In this document: positions 28,401 to 42,119 of the stretch, piece by piece
How the letters are laid out: the number at the start of each line of letters is the position of its first letter
Numbering within the stretch: position 1 is the first letter of the stretch
From: Epiperipatus broadwayi
Lineage: Eukaryota; Onychophora; Udeonychophora; Euonychophora; Peripatidae
Assembly (NCBI GenBank): GCA_028023455.1
Contig: JAQFVV010006336.1
Span: 2,062,224 to 2,126,223 of the forward strand
Length of the DNA: 64,000 nucleotides
Direction of reading: 5' to 3'
The notes under the pieces: generated by a model
Told to the model about the DNA's origin: nothing
The model's input: only the letters and a program-made list of their open reading frames with translations
Database searches by the model: none
Program-made: the position numbers and the translations under genes

Positions 28401-30410
28401 CAATTAGAGAGTGAAAACAGAATGACTTGTGAGTAGTGGAAAGATTTGCCATCCCTGATCTTAGATCGCCTTTGTCCTGCCTTTTCTGCCATGTCATCAC
28501 TACTTGAGAACTGTTATGTTTAACTGTCAAAGAACTATTGGAAAATGCCTACCATTATTTTGTTGACAGTGCCTTCATATCTAAACTTCGTATACATTAT
28601 TATAAGTGGCGACCATAACTTCTAAAGGTAATCCATTTTGCCGAAGAATGAACTCTTAATATTCCTCACTTCTTTCATAAACTTTAATTGTACTCATAAT
28701 GTAATCTTTATTTATTTGGTTACTGACTATAAAATTAATTATCGTTAAATTTGTGATTTTCTCTCTAAAGTTTTAAAAATCTTGTTCTATAAAATGCTAG
28801 CACAGAATTATGTATTTTAAATCTATCTTAATTTTTAAAATTTCACACTTTAGTTATTTTATTTTCATGTGGCAAAACTTATTTTAAACTATGTATTTTA
28901 TTAAATTAATTTTAGTATGCTAATGTTTTAATCTAGCAAACTTATATTATTTCAACCATCATTCCGATATTTGGAATATTTAAATAGTTAAACGTAAAAA
29001 TTTCTTATTGAACACAGTTTGCTTGATTGAATATTTTGAAATATATGCTTAATGGTGGATTATTTAAAAAGTCATATTATGGGATAAGATATTTTATGTT
29101 CTCTAAATAAATCTGATTATTAATCTATTTTAATAATTATTTATTGTTTTCATGCCATTGATCGCTAACTTGCTTATAATATAATATCGTTTAAGAATAC
29201 TTGGGGTTGTTAAATAGGAAAATAGTATTTTCCCTTTTCTATATTTGACATCCTAATTTGCTAAGATTTTATGTACATTGCTGAATGGGTTAATATTTTG
29301 TCATGGTGTTATGCATGATACTGTTATTTGATTAAGCTTAAATTAATGCATTAGTCATTTAAGACTTAAGCCATATTTGCGTTGCTTACTTATGATAGCA
29401 TTTTCAAGATTCATATTTTGCTTTATCATACTTATTCCTCCGGACATCATCTAAGAATGAGAGTTGGTAGCTCCAATCTCAGACAAACATTAATTTGTTA
29501 AGGCTCTTCATTGGATAATGTTGGAAAACATACTATGGAACCGTACTACTCATCTCTTTGAATATTGCCTTGTTATAAATACAAGCAATCTCTTATATGA
29601 TAAAGCTTTTAGTCTAAAGATGGACATAAAATCCATTTTTAACACTATCATTATAGTCAGCACTGTGAGTTCTTTTATGTGTAGTTCTCATATTATCTAT
29701 AAGATGTGGGCACTGTGATGTTTGTAAACCACTAATTTAATAATTAGTCAAATATTTTAGGATTGTCACAGTAAATCTTATTTAGGCCATTCCTCATTTG
29801 TACAGGCCCAGATATGCTCATGAATGATAAATTATTTAACTGCCATGTCAAGAGTAAACCTCTCTTTGGAGATGAATTTATAAACGTCCTTTATCATTAC
29901 TTAAAGTAATGATCATAGCATTGATAACATTAATTTATTATTATTTATAGCTCATTAGTATACTAAATCAATTGCCTATATGCAAAGTAATAACCACATT
30001 AAATCTGTGCTGTTTTCTAATGTAAATTAAATTGTTTATATTTATTAAATTATTATGTATTAATAATTACTCATGCATTGTGTCTTACTGAATCTCACTC
30101 ATTGAATCTTATTTAATCCTTATAATAGTAATAATATTATTTAAAAGTTATAACTGATTACTTTAATGAACATTTATCTCTGGGTTGTTCTGTTCTTGCT
30201 CATTCTGGATGGATACTATATAAAATTTGTGTGTCTTTTGCTACGCTAGCCACGTGCAATTCATTTAAATTTATAGATTGTCCCTTCACATAAGGTATTT
30301 GATTGATCCAAGATTTGATATTCTTTATTTACATTAATTACCCTGTAGATCTCATGTTTCTCTGCTGTGTCTCTGGGACTGGAATGAATAAAATTTTATC
30401 TGTTATCATC
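25451..30410. other. AT-rich DNA, no gene supported
   Basis: Several 60-80-codon open frames occur (for example 27898-28143, 29518-29718, minus 28345-28530) but none has a recognisable domain, splice-bounded structure or compositional shift. A TA tract lies at 26362-26381. The patch 29440-29720 is slightly less AT-rich. I see nothing nameable. Confidence 0.4.
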
Positions 30411-30414
30411 AGAA

Positions 30415-30564
30415 GTGTTGTTTATAATGTTATAGTTTTAGAGAAGAGCAAATAGGTCAGAATCCATGATTGGTCCTGACCTGCGTATCTTGGGCATAAA
30501 TGGATTTAGGGTACTTTTGCTTAGATTCTAAACCTTGTTAAATGAACATACAATTCTGATCGGT

Positions 30565-30569
<5 letters not shown>
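30415..30569 (+). repeat. Diverged fragment of the 2.9-kb repeat family (3' end)
   Basis: The last about 155 bases match the ends of the two large direct repeats (41615-41769 and 47304-47458): ataatgttatag, then a cctgacctg-tgtatcttg block, and a terminal gatcggtaca corresponding to gaccggcaca. Divergence is roughly a third by eye. Similarity may extend weakly to about 30350. Unlike the large copies, this one runs straight into a TA tract. Confidence 0.65.
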
Positions 30570-30620
<51 letters not shown>

Positions 30621-30623
30621 ACC
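30562..30623. repeat. Palindromic TA microsatellite
   Basis: ggtacaata, an uninterrupted TA tract, then tattgtacc. The tract is symmetric, and the left half-site coincides with the terminus of the repeat fragment just upstream. Confidence 0.92.
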
Positions 30624-33600
30624 AATACATTATATTACATGGGTTCAAACTCTTCAATTTTCACTTCATTATAAATAAAAGGGCATATTCTTTAAAAAGA
30701 AAAAAAAGGAAAATTTCAAATTGTATTTTTTAAATATTTAATTAATTATTTTAAATAATAGATTATATATGTATAAAACCCTGCTTGGCTAGATATTAAA
30801 ATACAGTTATTTAAACTTATTAAACCTTGTGAAAAAATAATAAAAAAAAACAGAAAATAGGGAAGCTATAACAATTGTTTTAAAAGCTAAAAAAATAGTT
30901 TCTAATTAAACTTCTTTTTTGTATGTTAAACTTAATCTATTTTTGTTAGCAGATATTCACATCTGTAAGAGGATTAATGTTATTTCTTTTGAAAGTTAAA
31001 AAAATAATTAAAAATGAAAGACATAAGTAAACTAAATCTAAAGTAAATTTTTGCTTATTTCTCTGTATTGTACTGAGCACATAATTCAGCAATTGGTTAC
31101 AAAAAAGAATTTATTTCATTGTTCTCTATCTTTTCTGTCTACAGTGACAGAAAGTGAAGGAATTTAAAACCCAAGAAAAAAAATATATTAAATTTTTAGT
31201 GCAAGTCACTGTTTAAAACCATTGTTCATAATCGCAAGTATAAAGTAGTTACAATTTTAATAGAGAAATGTAAAATGATCATGGTTATAGATGAATGGCT
31301 ATTATGAATAAATATACTCTCCAAAAGTGCTGCCTGCACTAATTGCCAGAGGTGATAGGCCTGCTTCCAGAACATCTTTGCTTGTTAAATGTTTTATTTA
31401 AATAGTATACTATAGAAGAGAGCAAGAGAGAATAATGGAATGTCTGTAAAAAATACAAACTCTCAAAGCCAATGCTTTTCAATAAATCAGTGACAAACAA
31501 ATGCTTATTATTTCACATATGTATACAACCTGAAAGAAGTTAATAAATAAAGAAGATGGGCTGCCCTGTTAGTGAAGTCAAGCACCAGCTACTAAACCAC
31601 AGAAAAATTAATTGTGACATTTTGGAAAATAATCTAAAATATATGGGCGCATAAGACATGAAACGAAGAAAGTGCGCAGTTAAAATTATTAACTTTAATG
31701 AACTCTAAAATCAGAGGTGAATATATTATATTTTGTTTATTGATATTTTTTTGTTAATTCTTTATGTACATGATTGCATTATTTAATTATGTATTTATTT
31801 GAAATTATTTTTGTTTTACATTGTTGTGTACACAGTTTTTTTTTAATAATATTATATCTGTCAAAGAAAAAATGTACTTTACTTTTACAAGTTAAGATAA
31901 TATTTTAAAACGTATGTTATTTCTACAAGTTAGGAAATGATATTTACATGCCAGTTACATCTAGAGGTTAGAGTGAGAGATTTAAAAATTGTTTTGTAAT
32001 TTTATTTCTGTTTAGCATTATTAAATTGTTAATTTTTTCAAATAAAAATATCAATTTAGTTATTGTTGGCAGCATTCCAAACTAATTATAAACTATAAGC
32101 TTATGTCTGTATGATTTTTTAAAAAAGTACTTATTAAAACAGAGATTAGTGAGTTAGCAGTTATGAGAAATATTGATGTAAATGAAATAATAGTAATAAC
32201 AAGAAGAATTAATTAGTCACATGATATAAAAATGGCTGACACTCATTAATTATAAGTATTTCATCATCACACGATTCATTGCCTAACTATCACCAGAATT
32301 ATAGTAAAAAAATATAATTAAGTTCTTATTAAAATAATATGGTGGTAAAAGTTATAATCTGTATATTACATTTGATCATACAAATGTGTTTTTTTGTTCT
32401 CATTATAATACAATTTATTAACTTGTATATTTAAAAATAACGCCTAGTGGAAATTGTAACAGTTCAAAAAATATTAAAACATTTTAAACAACAAAACAGA
32501 TTGAATTTTTAATTAAAAAAATTATTTAAAGCTGAGCACTTTCAATTCTGAGTAGTATCATAATCATAGTATTATGACATTAAAGGACAATTGAGATCTA
32601 GATTTAAACTTACTTTTGAATAATAAATAATAGATTATCATAAAATTGTATTTTTAAAATATTTACATATTAGTAGTGAAAGTGGTCACTACAAATACCA
32701 TTTTTTTTAGAAAGAGTGATTCTAGATCCTTTTTATTGATGGTGTGGTAATCTTTAGCTATTGATCATGCTTCCTTCATCTTTCTCTTTCTGCATCTCTC
32801 TTAGAACAAATAATGTCAGCATTAAAAAGATCAATGTTATGAACTGATTGCAACTCCTGATCCAAGAAAACAGAAGAATATTTATTGATTTTTTTTTGGC
32901 TCAGTTGCACAGATATTATTGCTGGGCAAGTATTGTAGATAAGTTAGCTTGGGTATCATCATAGTAAGACTTTAAGCAATTAGGTGCTTTATAATTAATT
33001 TTGTACACAATTTGATGTGAAGCCTCTCTAGTTATTTTGCCTTTTGAATTATTTAGTAATTTATTTAATGTAGGAGCTTATTAAATTTCTACAATATGCA
33101 TTATACTATCTATATTATCATTATAGAATGACAAATTAAACAACCACTTTTTAAAAAAATGTATATATTCTCCTTATTTCTTTCCAAAAACTTTATTTCC
33201 ATATATTAACTAATGAACATATATATAAATTTACATACTGTACATTTCCAATGTTTCAACTGTTTTTTACACCATTACCATCATTTTCAAGGATCTACAT
33301 AAAAAAATACATATCTTTACATAATACTCTAAATAAAAAAATCTCTTTTTTATATTAACATTAACACATCAAATTCATTATAATAAAATATATTAATTAT
33401 ACTTGATTAGACTTTTACTTACTTCTCCCTCCCTCTACTTCTTTTATTATAAAACTTCCTTTTTTACATATTAAGTATAAATTTAGCAACCATCTAAAAC
33501 ACCAATAAACAAAAGACTTAATTGTGATGTTAAATGCTAACCAGAAAGTTATCTGGAGGAAAAAGTCAAAGATACAGTAATTAAAACTATTCCAGTTAGA
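30624..33600. other. AT-rich DNA, no gene seen
   Basis: No long open frames or repeats with partners in the window. The patch 31318-31640 is less AT-rich (ctgcactaattgccagagg) but unassigned. Confidence 0.45.
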
Positions 33601-33789
33601 ACAAAATACTGGAAACTAAACTAATGAGGGCCTTGTGGGAATGTTTCTCACTCTGGAGTTCACTAGCTAATTTGGGTAGGGACAATCTATGTATGTTATT
33701 GAAGCTATTAGAATTTGATTTGTTTGAAGTGGATGTAGATGACTCAAATTAGATTGTGCTAGTCAACTGTCATCCTAAAATTATTATAA

Positions 33790-36590
33790 AATTAGAAGAA
33801 ATTGAAATTAAAGGCCTTGTTAAATATTGGCATTCAAGTACCTATCATGTTTGATAGCCTATTCCATAAACTATGCCAGGTGAATAAATCAATTCCTTTG
33901 TTACTGTTAAAGTGCATTAGAAAAATGACTGGAAAGCAAAATTATTTGCCCAGAAAATATTGGGTTAATACATTTAAGTTGTATATACTTCAATTATGAA
34001 TTTCTTAATACATGATATGGACATAGGTTCTGATTTTTAGACATGATTGAATTGTGTTATAGATTATATGAAAAGACACATCTGTCAAAATAAAATAACA
34101 AATTTTATGTCCCTTTCATAAGCCAGGCAACAGTAACTGACTTGGATATAAAGTGAAAAATAGAAGAGTCCAATAACAGTGGAAGAGTTGAAGGATACTT
34201 TATATTAAGTTATCATGCAAATTAAAGCATGTGTTTTCTAAAAAAGTCTGGGATCATTAAGGGTTATACACATAGAATTTACCTCAAAGATACAAACCAA
34301 TTTCAGTACTAATCCTACATCATGCCATATCAATACAATCATAAAATTGACAAGAAAATAAACCAGATGATGGAATGGGGCATCATTAAAAAATTTGATT
34401 CTTTATATAATAATCCTTTAGTAGTTATAAAAAAGATTGGTTAGTCTGCATTTATTTGGATGCCAGATTTTAAACTAGAAAACCATTCCTGAGCATGATG
34501 TTCCACCTACCATATAAGAGCTACTAACAAAGTTTAAAGGAAACAAAACTTTACTACTGTCAATCTTACAGCCAGTTATTGGCAGCTATAATTGAATCCA
34601 GAGGATCAAAAATATATTGCCTTCAATCATAGAGAACAAACAAGTATTTTGACAGATGGAATTAAACTTAATAAATAGTGGGGCTAGCCTGATTCATTGC
34701 CTAAACCTAATACTACATGATAAATGCAAGACCATCAATGACATGTATGTTGATGACAAATGAATTGCTTCTGATAATATAACTAAATATCTACACCACT
34801 TAAATGTCTTGTTAAGAATATAAATATTAACATAAAGAAGAGCACTATTACCATAAAAAAATGGTTTTTCTCAGTCACCTAGTGAGAGTAGATGGAATAA
34901 AGCTTCACCTAGAGAAAATAGATGTATTTACAATTTCACCATATCGGAGAATAGAAAATAGCTTCATTTTTCTTTGGTGTATGAAATTTCTATCATTGCT
35001 TTTATAAAAATTTTATTTATGATATGGTTAAATCTTTGCTGAAGAAGAAGAAAAAAGGAAGTGGTTACCTGAAATAAAAAAAAAATCAAAATTAAATTTT
35101 TAGATGTATTAGTATTATATTATCCTAATTTTGAAGCAACATTTTTTCATCCAAATTGATAGTAATGGTTATGTTTTAGACATAGCCAAGTTTCAAAATG
35201 ATAGTGAACAGAGGTCAGGCCATACTACATTTCCTTAGCTGACATTTAAAAGGATCTGAACTTTATTACTCAACAACAGATAAGAAAGCCCTCACTGTTG
35301 TTTGGACCTTTAATATTTGCAACAATTCCTTCTGAGATCACAAGTTATCATGACTACAGATCACAAAAGTCTCAAATTTTTGAGCAGGAGTTATCTAAAC
35401 ATTGAGAGACTGTGTAGTAAATTCTCTTCTTGCAGCAATTAGTTTATAAGGTGCAATACCGACTAGGCAAACAAAATGTGGTTCCAGACATACTTAGTTG
35501 AAATTTGATTAAAATGAAGTGTCAGAATATTAATTTAAACCATTAATACATAACAACAATCCCACTAATGGAAAATGATTCCATAGAAGGTGAATTAAAA
35601 AGTTTGGATAACTTGCAATATCAAGATCATAAGTTAAGAGACATAACTTTACAACAATTGGTTGAATTAGAAATGTCAGAAAACAACAATTTAGCTACTA
35701 AGAGAAACTTATCATGTTATAGAATATATGACAAATTGTTACTGTACAAGTTAGAAGAAAAAAATAGTTCCTGGAGAGTTATGATACCAACCACTTTTAG
35801 TGAGAATAATTTACTATATACAATGCATTCATGGACATTATGACCCTAAAACAATAAAACAAGTACTATGTAGACTGTTCTACTGACACAGAATGTGCAC
35901 ATTCATTCTAGATAGGCTGATAAATTTCAACACCATTTTTCCAGACAGGACAAATGTAATCTATCCATTGCTGCTATAAATTCATATTAGTAACCTACAC
36001 TTTATTTTCAAAATATGTATCAGTGTACCCAGTACAAAAGGTCAAAGCTCATAATGTAATTAAAAATCTAGCAAATATTTAATTCACTTTGGTAGAAAAA
36101 ACATTTTGACAAATCACACCATCTCCTTTGTGTCATCAGAATAGAAAGATTGGTTAAACAAAAAAAAAACATAAAACATATGCCAATATCTATTTGAAAC
36201 TCTCAATCAAACCTTTGTCAAAGGATAATGAGGGAAATATGAAAGCTATTCAGGGTACATCTAGAAGACAATCATAAAGGGTAGTTAAAAAATTAAAGAA
36301 ATTGTTAAATACATAAATTTGACTCAGAATGAGTCCACAGAATTCACTCAAATTTATTTTCATTTTGGCCATGTCGAGTGACTTTTATTAAGCCCCAGTG
36401 CCAGTAATTCTTAAGAAAATCAATCATGACATAGATTGTGAAAAGCTGAAGGTAATTTAATTAAATCTAGTTACCAATGCAATCTAACTGATTACAAAGA
36501 CCAAATCCATATAAAGTAAGAGATCCCATAGTAGTAAAAACCCCACATGGTAGTAACTCACTGCAGAACAAGTATAAGAAGGTTTTTGAT
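33790..36590 (+). pseudogene. Decayed Ty3/gypsy retrotransposon pol
   Basis: Fragments of the four pol domains appear in Ty3/gypsy order across shifting frames. Protease: LKALLNIGIQVPIMF (about 33805), where the catalytic Asp-Thr/Ser-Gly is replaced by Asn-Ile-Gly. Reverse transcriptase: DKKINQMMEWGIIKKF (34349) with NNPLVV following, LTASYWQL (about 34564), and an intact YVDD box (34746-34757) followed by ASDNITKYLHHLNVLL. RNase H: YSTTDKKALTVVW (about 35267), TTDHKSLKFL (about 35353), YRLGKQNVVPDILS (about 35458). Integrase: an open N-terminal piece 35568-35843, GHYDPKTIKQVL just after it, and core LFSKYVSVYPVQK (about 36001). Stops and frameshifts are frequent, so it is dead. RNase H preceding integrase excludes Ty1/copia. 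No LTRs or gag were identified. Confidence 0.9.
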
Positions 36591-36599
36591 CTCTATAAT

Positions 36600-38745
36600 G
36601 ATTATGTATTATAATAAAATGGGTAGGTGTGAATGCAAGGGAACGTATAACTTTTGAACTTTAAAGCTTGTATTTGTTAATAAGCAATAAATAAATGACT
36701 AGCTCAAGTAAAAGGAAATAATGTGAGCTTATATTAGGAAAATATAAATTAATTGGAAAGAGTAGTTCTGTTTTCCATTTGATAATTTTTTTTTTTTTAA
36801 AAAAATTTTCCCAATTAACTATTGTTAAAGAAACATCATGTAAAAATAAAAGAAGTAGACAAAATAATTGTAAAGTTAGTAAGGAAATTCACTCAAAGGA
36901 AAAATGCTTAAGTTAATATATTCTGCTAAAGGTATATAAATTATTTTTTTCCAAATGAGAAAGAGTTTAATATTATGCTAAATTATATTCAACAAAAAAT
37001 ATTTTTAGTTATATGTTTCATTGCTTCATTTTTTATGCAAATTTATTATCTATTCATTCATATATATTTTTTCTGTTTATTAACTAATTAGGCTATAATT
37101 ACTCCAGAATGTTTATCTTAAAACATTATTAATTTTAAATAAACATCAAAAAAGAGTCGTAATCCAAATTTTATTTAATATAAATTAATGTATGTTATTT
37201 TCATATGTGTGAATTTAATCAAAATAATAAATAAAATACACATCTTAAAGAAAGAGTTTGTTATATCCAATGTTCATTTAATTTTGTATAAAATCATTTA
37301 ATTCTTCAAAAAAATATTTTTCATTTAATCTCAGAAATTTTAAATATTAATTTTGGATGTGTGAATTCATCTACAAGATTTATATAAAGATAATCAAATA
37401 TAATCTAATGTGACCTTTTCTACAATCCTCTACAACAATACCTACTTAAAATAAAAGGTATGCTAATAAGATAGAAATAGGAATAAAAAACATCAGTAAC
37501 TGCTTGAACTAGCTGTTATAATCTTCAGACATTTTCTTTACATATAAGTATTCTAGTCATTAGAATTCCAACATGTTTGGCTGAAATTTCAGCAGAAATG
37601 TAAAAAGTTATAATTACCTTACTCTTTTAAAGCTATGCCTATACAGTTGTTAAGATTCCTTCTCCATTCAGCAAAATTAACATCATCTAAACAACAATCC
37701 TATCAGTAAACTTTCTTCAAAAAATTGGAATTAAAAAAAAATACTACTAGTTATAATTAAAAGCAACTCAACTGTTACTGAAAAAAATCCCTAGGAAACA
37801 ATTGTTTAACTTTTCTGCAGATTAATCAAACATGAAATTTTTAGAAGTATTGCAGCATCCACTAAAAATACAAGAGCAATCAAATTTCATCAAAGTCAAA
37901 CCACAGTCTTAAAATAAATTTGCTTGCCTCTAATATCAAGGTTCACTACTTCCGGAAATCTTGAAACAAAAAACATGTGAACTTTAATTCTGAACTTAAT
38001 TCAATAATAATAAAAAGGACTTGAAATTTTTTATTATTATTACTATGCATGTATTTTTTTTATATTTAGGGTCCTTAAAAATCATTACAGAATCAGGTAA
38101 TCTAAAAAGTTTTGAACATAATATTTTAAATCTATGTACAAACTCATATTCATAGCGTGTTTTAAAAGTGAATAGACAGGTAGTTCACATATTTATATGT
38201 ATTATATTTCTTTTTTATTTCCAGTGAAGTAATTCAAAGGATTAATAATTGTTGAACTTAATCATTTGGTTTTTTTTCCTTCAATACCAATTATAAAAAA
38301 AGATCTATGTTTAATATTTAATTTAATCTATTTGTAAATAAACTTTATGAATCACCATTTTATAAATAATCTGAGTTATTAAAACTTAACTGACTTATTT
38401 GTCTTTACTTGAATTCTTATAAATAAGATATGAATGGTTTCTTAATGTGTTATTTATATATATGCTCACTTATTAAAATAAAATTCAACCACATGTCAGG
38501 CTTAATTCTTTATATATTTACTTGAGACTATAAATTATTTAATTTTCTGAATATAATTTGAAATCAGTACAATTTGTCCTTTGATTATATAATATTTTAT
38601 TGCGCTTGAGGAGGCTTGTTTCCACATTTATAGTTCATATCAAGATAGACAAAAAATTTAAATGTTATAAAAGTCTCATTATTTATTAGAATATTTTTTA
38701 TAGATTAAAAAACAAATTTATATTTTAATCAACCCCACATACTAT
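36600..38745. other. AT-rich spacer
   Basis: No gene or repeat partner found. The 3' LTR of the gypsy relic might be expected near its start but I could not identify a pair. Confidence 0.45.
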
Positions 38746-38747
38746 TA

Positions 38748-38838
38748 CAATATATATATATAATGAAAAAAAGTTTAGAATTACATATATATATATATAT
38801 AATGAAATAAAGAAAGTTTAGAATTACATATATCTAAT
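38748..38838. repeat. Short tandem unit beside the 2.9-kb repeat
   Basis: A TA tract plus atgaaa(n)aaagtttagaattaca is present about two and a half times, with unit length about 45-50 bp. It abuts the left border of the first large direct repeat and is absent from the border of the second. Confidence 0.8.
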
Positions 38839-38843
38839 GAAAA

Positions 38844-41769
38844 AGATCTGATGCTCAGATCCTGCTTTACAGCCCACATCCAATCTCCTACCATCTAACT
38901 GTATTTAAACCCACCTTTACGCACGTATATACATAGCTAATAATATATATATATATATATATATATTTTTTTGGTTAGTATTACAACATAAATCACATTG
39001 ACACATATATATTTTAATTTAAAAATATTTTATTTAATAATAATCTCATGTGTATGCGGGCGTAAATAATAAATATCTATATATTTCAATGTAGGAGATT
39101 GTGAATAAATTAATTAAGTTATATTATATATATGAAACATTATTTTTTCATATATAATTTTGTAGCCAGAAATGATGCAATCTTGTTAGATAGTCTCTCG
39201 AAAAACAATTACCCGGAAGACCCCTTAGATTAAAGTAAAAGATTATGAATTGGTAATAATAAAATAAACCCATTAGTGGAAATTGTCCATGCTAGCTTGT
39301 TTTAAAACATAAGATATATTTTAAAACAATCATTCGAGAAACTGATAACAAACATGCATTGTTTCAAACATCTTACTAGATAAGAGTATCCGGTCAAACT
39401 ATTCCAGATGAAACTTAAGTGCTTAAACCACCTCAGGACCAGCAGTAGTTGCTAAGTAACAGCTTCAAAATAAAAGTAGATATACTGCTGGATTTGAATC
39501 CACAAGGAGGGGACCATTAAATAGCTATGTTGCTATACATATTCCATGCCAGTTTTAATTCTCACTCAATGTGTCGTGAGTAGGAAATTTCACCTTGTCC
39601 CTCCGTTCTAATATGCTGTTCCAATGAATGAAGCTCTGCATCCCGTACTACTGAACTTTATGTATATTTTTCCAGTGAAAGTGAAGTGCTATCTCTCAAA
39701 TAATAATGCTACCCTAGATCTAGTGAAATAATACTGATGGACTGATTCCTAGTGAAACACTCTTCTAAATAATCAAGGTAAAAGAACTTTGACTGCTTAT
39801 AATTCCTAAATCCTACCTTCTCTGTAATATTTATATTTTAAATCATCTATATTAAATGTCTTCAAATATGTATTCTATAACTCTATATAACTAATCTATA
39901 TTAAGCCTCCCATATAATGTTTTCTTTTCTTTTATTTCCAAGCGGCAAACGATTTTCAATATGATTTATGTATTTATACTTTAAAATAAATGCCAATAGT
40001 ATTCTAAAATCACCAGCATATAATTTATTTTCACTTCCCCACCCATTATTTACTGGGTAAATAATTTATAATTTGATCAAAACAAGTCTTATTCGACTTG
40101 CCCAGGTGCTCGCGATTTTAGATAAATAAACTAATTATATTTTTCATGTTTACTGTAGAAAAACAGATTTGACGTCGGTTTTTCACATTCTCCTTCCTAA
40201 ATAATGCGCTATCTTTTATTCTTAAATTATATTATATATGTAAAACCCATCTTAGCTATTACCACCACACACTTATTTTGTAATAATTTATATATTTCCA
40301 CAAGGGCATTGATTAACCAAAATTGAGATTTATTAAATGTGTAAAAAAGTAATGAATAATATTAAGTAACATAATGTAAGGGGAGGGGGATGTTAACATC
40401 TTAGTTTTATATTTAAGTATAATTATTCTCCATGTTTGCTTAGTGAAGCCATATCATTACGCCGAATATTTCATAATTTGTGGGCAATAAATACGTTTCG
40501 ATAATCTTTAAATTTTAGAATTATATTTATATTATATTATTAAGCATTTTGTGAGGCCGCTTCATTTTTATATATGTTCATGATTCTTTCTCACATGGAG
40601 GTCTTCGCTATGTCGAGCCCCATCGTCATTCTCTATGTCCTTAAACCAGGCTGTAAAACCACCCTGGGGACATACTTGGTCTCATGTGCATGCTTTATAT
40701 GGGGATTGCTCTGGAAAATCCAGCCCAATAATGACATTGCCAACCACTCTTCATCATCCATGATTTGCCTGTACTTCACTCCAGGGAATCTGGACTCTTT
40801 CGTTCATCAAACCGACCCTGCCTACGTTTGCAGAGGAAATCAGTCCATTCCATTATTAAAAATTCATGAAGCACACTCCAGGATCCATAATTGGATCAAC
40901 CCTATCAGCCACCGTGCATGCACCACCTTTCAGTGTCTTATTAGTTGCCCAGAAGTATTCTTAAGCCGTAATGAAATGATTTCTTTAAACAAACATATTT
41001 CCATTAGTTTAATATAAGTATTAATGCGATAGATTTAGTATCATTTATATAATTATTCATTAAACATCCCACACATTATCTATAACTCAAATTTATCATA
41101 ATATTGAATGTAACCTGCTTATGAAATTATTGTTGTTTAAATTAAGTAAATGCTCTTCATCTCTGGGGGTGTAATAGTATTCCAGTAGTGTATCCTAATA
41201 ACGCTAGTTCATTAAATCACACACATATATATATATTATTGGCATAGCCACAAATCTTATGTTATCATTAAATATGAAGCAAACACACACACATATATAT
41301 ATATAATCACGAGGCTAATGTTGGCTAAATAACCCAATATAATTTTGTTATTAATAAATCTTAAATATATATATCAAACTGGAACCATTGCTTTCTTTTA
41401 GTTAAGTTAAAATATTAAGTTATTACTTATGCTAAATATGACTAGATGATCTCCGCTCAATACATAATTAATGTGCTAGGTCACGAGCCTTCATTGCTCA
41501 TAAAATATAGCTAGTTATTAAGTTATTCTATCATATAAGTTTAGCCTAGAGTCTTTTTGTGTCTCCGATGATCGATGCCGGCGGGTGAGAAGTAAATTAA
41601 TCGATGTCATCGAGATTGTTGCTCATAATGTTATAGATCTGGGAAATAGGCAAATAGGGCAGAATTCATGAGTGTTCCTGACCTGTGTATCTTGCGCATG
41701 ATTGGATTCGAGGTACTTTTGCCTAGATGCTAGATCTTGTTATGTGAACAAACAAATCCGACCGGCACA
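38844..41769 (+). mobile_element. 2.9-kb direct repeat, copy 1 (LTR-like)
   Basis: Matches 44510-47458 over its whole length, offset 5666 at the left border. It begins agatctgatgctcagatc and ends gaccggcaca; similarity stops sharply at both edges. In one flank-type stretch (39541-40010) I count about 14 differences in 470 bases (3%). Microsatellite lengths differ more. If the borders are set at tgatgctcag and ggcaca the repeat has TG...CA ends, as LTRs do, but no target-site duplication or primer-binding site was found. It contains the open frame 40574-41017. Alternatives: LTR of a large non-autonomous retrotransposon, or a segmental direct duplication. Confidence 0.85.
40574..41017 (+). other. 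147-codon open frame in repeat copy 1
   Basis: Uninterrupted frame in a locally GC-richer patch, Cys/His/Ile-rich, no family recognised. The same frame is open in copy 2. About 26 codons differ and only about three of those are synonymous (two acc/act and one tac/tat), so there is no sign of purifying selection on this frame. Roughly a third of the base differences are CpG/TpG or CpG/CpA pairs, which points to methylation-driven decay. The antisense strand also looks protein-like in places but has stops in both copies. I treat it as a relic or chance frame. Confidence 0.4.
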
Positions 41770-42119
41770 GATTTTTTTTCTTTTCTCTGAGTTTGGCACA
41801 TCAACATAGGGCTTCGAATACAAACACCCATATACCTGAGATAGTAGTAGAGAGTGATATATATAACACATGTTTTAAAAAAAAAAAAATTTTTTTTTGA
41901 AAAATTTTTTTTCCCCGACACCCAGCTTAAAAATTTTTGTGAATATTGGTACACACTCCCTGTGAGTCATTGTTAATATAAATATAAATATTTTCTCTCA
42001 GTATATATATAAAAATATGTTTCAAGTAAATAGTATGTCATATACTCAATACTTTTTTTTCCACATAAAAGTTTAAAAAAAAAGTATTTTTTTTGTTTTC
42101 ACAAACCGATGAAATAAAA

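Noticed and set aside
25451-30410. Several 60-80-codon frames as small genes
   Set aside because: Length is within chance expectation over 5 kb and six frames, and none shows a signal peptide, domain or paralogue.
39410-39520. tRNA-like sequence around ggatttgaatcc in the 2.9-kb repeat
   Set aside because: The word is near-palindromic so strand is ambiguous, and no A box at a sensible distance was found.
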